Source: Acidobacteria bacterium Mor1 (lineage in GTDB: Bacteria > Acidobacteriota > Polarisedimenticolia > Polarisedimenticolales > Polarisedimenticolaceae). Taken from it: a stretch of 64,000 nucleotides of DNA. The stretch spans positions 968,400-1,032,399 of the forward strand of contig CP011806.1 in assembly GCA_001664505.1 (NCBI GenBank), read 5' to 3'. Position numbers and translations under genes: made by a program. Positions 63,479 to 64,000 of this stretch are shown here, in pieces; the first letter of the stretch is position 1, and the number at the start of each line of letters is the position of its first letter. The notes beneath the pieces are model-generated. The model saw only the letters and a program-made list of their open reading frames with translations. It was not told where the DNA came from and ran no database searches.

Positions 63479-64000
63479 TCAGTGATCCCGGCTCTTCTTG
63501 CCGCCGAAGGAGGCCATCGGCCCCGGTCCGGCGAAGTGATAACCCTGAGCCAGCCCCGCCCCCATGGCACGCAGCGCGTCGGCCTCGGCGGCGGATTCGA
63601 CCCCCTCGGCGACCACCTGGGCATCGAGGCGCTCGGCCACCTGGATCAGCGAGGCGAAGATCTCCTGCTTGATGGCGTTGGACTCGATGCCCCGAACCAG
63701 GCTGGCGTCCGCCTTGAGATAGTCGGGGCGCACCTTCTCGGCGGCGGCCAGGCCGGCGTAGCCGGTGCCGATGTCGTCGAGGGCCAGGGCGAAGCCGAGC
63801 TCCTTGAGCCGCTCCATCCGCTCGACCAGTCGCGCCGGATCCTCGGTCCCGCGATCGGATACCTCGAGCACCAGACGAGAGCGATCGATCCCGTTGCGGG
63901 AGATCAGGCCGTCGTCGAGGGCCCATTCCGGATCGTCGAGGCTCTCGGGAAGCACGTTGAGGAACAGCTTGCCGTCGTAGGAGGCCACGGCGGGCTCGCC
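63479..64000 (-). CDS. EAL-domain protein, C-terminal part (5' end outside window)
   Basis: Open from the right edge, so only the last ~173 residues are seen. They form most of an EAL (c-di-GMP phosphodiesterase) domain: LFLNVLPESL, LVLEVSDRG (the ExTE-type site reads Glu-x-x-Asp), ALALDDIGTGYAGLAAAEKV, PDYLKADASLVRGI and QVVAEGVESAAEADALRAMG, then GLAQGYHFAGPG. The EAL signature itself lies upstream, outside the window. Most metal ligands are kept, so activity is plausible. An N-terminal sensory or GGDEF part may exist beyond the edge. Confidence 0.87.
   Translation of the reverse strand, partial: GEPAVASYDGKLFLNVLPESLDDPEWALDDGLISRNGIDRSRLVLEVSDRGTEDPARLVERMERLKELGFALALDDIGTGYAGLAAAEKVRPDYLKADASLVRGIESNAIKQEIFASLIQVAERLDAQVVAEGVESAAEADALRAMGAGLAQGYHFAGPGPMASFGGKKSRDH

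Overview
The window is dense, GC-rich (roughly two-thirds G+C) bacterial chromosome with about 60 protein genes, one tRNA and the RNase P RNA. The gene set points to a Gram-negative, probably Acidobacteriota-like bacterium. It has a complete Tol-Pal operon, an RseP/CdsA/UppS block, a GWxTD-domain secreted protein paired with an outer-membrane barrel, a bactofilin, sulfatase-like/TPR lipoproteins and a Gld-type ABC transporter with a DUF4340 subunit. The phylum is inferred from gene content only. No phage, insertion sequence or CRISPR array is visible.

Left part (1-20.8 kb): a cut-off SPOR-domain protein and a diguanylate cyclase; the slipin/NfeD membrane pair; a sulfatase-like TPR lipoprotein overlapping coaD; recN; then, on the plus strand, tolQ-tolR-tolA-tolB-pal-cpoB and rpsT with a strong terminator. 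A second sulfatase-like lipoprotein overlaps a rhodanese/MauE fusion. CBS-domain and RNase R genes follow, then tRNA-Leu(CAG).

Middle (20.9-39.2 kb): this is the most accessory-looking stretch. It starts beside the tRNA with an FRG-domain protein coupled to an ankyrin-repeat lipoprotein, followed by a strong terminator with no gene in front of it (a possible small RNA) and a small secreted protein. Next come a TagO/VasI-like domain fused to a TonB C-terminus, an apolipoprotein N-acyltransferase fused to a TPR tail, an aminotransferase, a methyltransferase-like protein, a bactofilin and a HEAT lipoprotein. Divergent from these are the GWxTD/barrel pair, then the four-gene Gld-like ABC cluster and a DciA-like gene.

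Right part (39.5-64 kb): mltG, ruvX and, at the head of the same operon, a 5'-nucleotidase/UshA-like secreted protein interrupted by one in-frame TGA. The TGA falls right after Cys-Gly, where I recall Cys in family members, and a SECIS-like hairpin follows it. I read this as a selenoprotein, the most interesting item in the window. Beyond are maf; the glycine cleavage operon gcvT-gcvH-gcvP; a heme block (ccsA-like, hemA, fused hemC-hemD); a competence/pilin group (comEA, GspH-like, four-helix bundle); rseP-cdsA-uppS; galE-truA-LD-carboxypeptidase; rnpB; tsaC; a TrmH-type methyltransferase; a multi-PAS histidine kinase and a cut-off EAL-domain protein.

Much of the window is arranged as tightly overlapping, translationally coupled gene strings (ATGA, GTGA, TTGA and TGATG junctions), with cell-envelope assembly and c-di-GMP signalling as the recurring themes.
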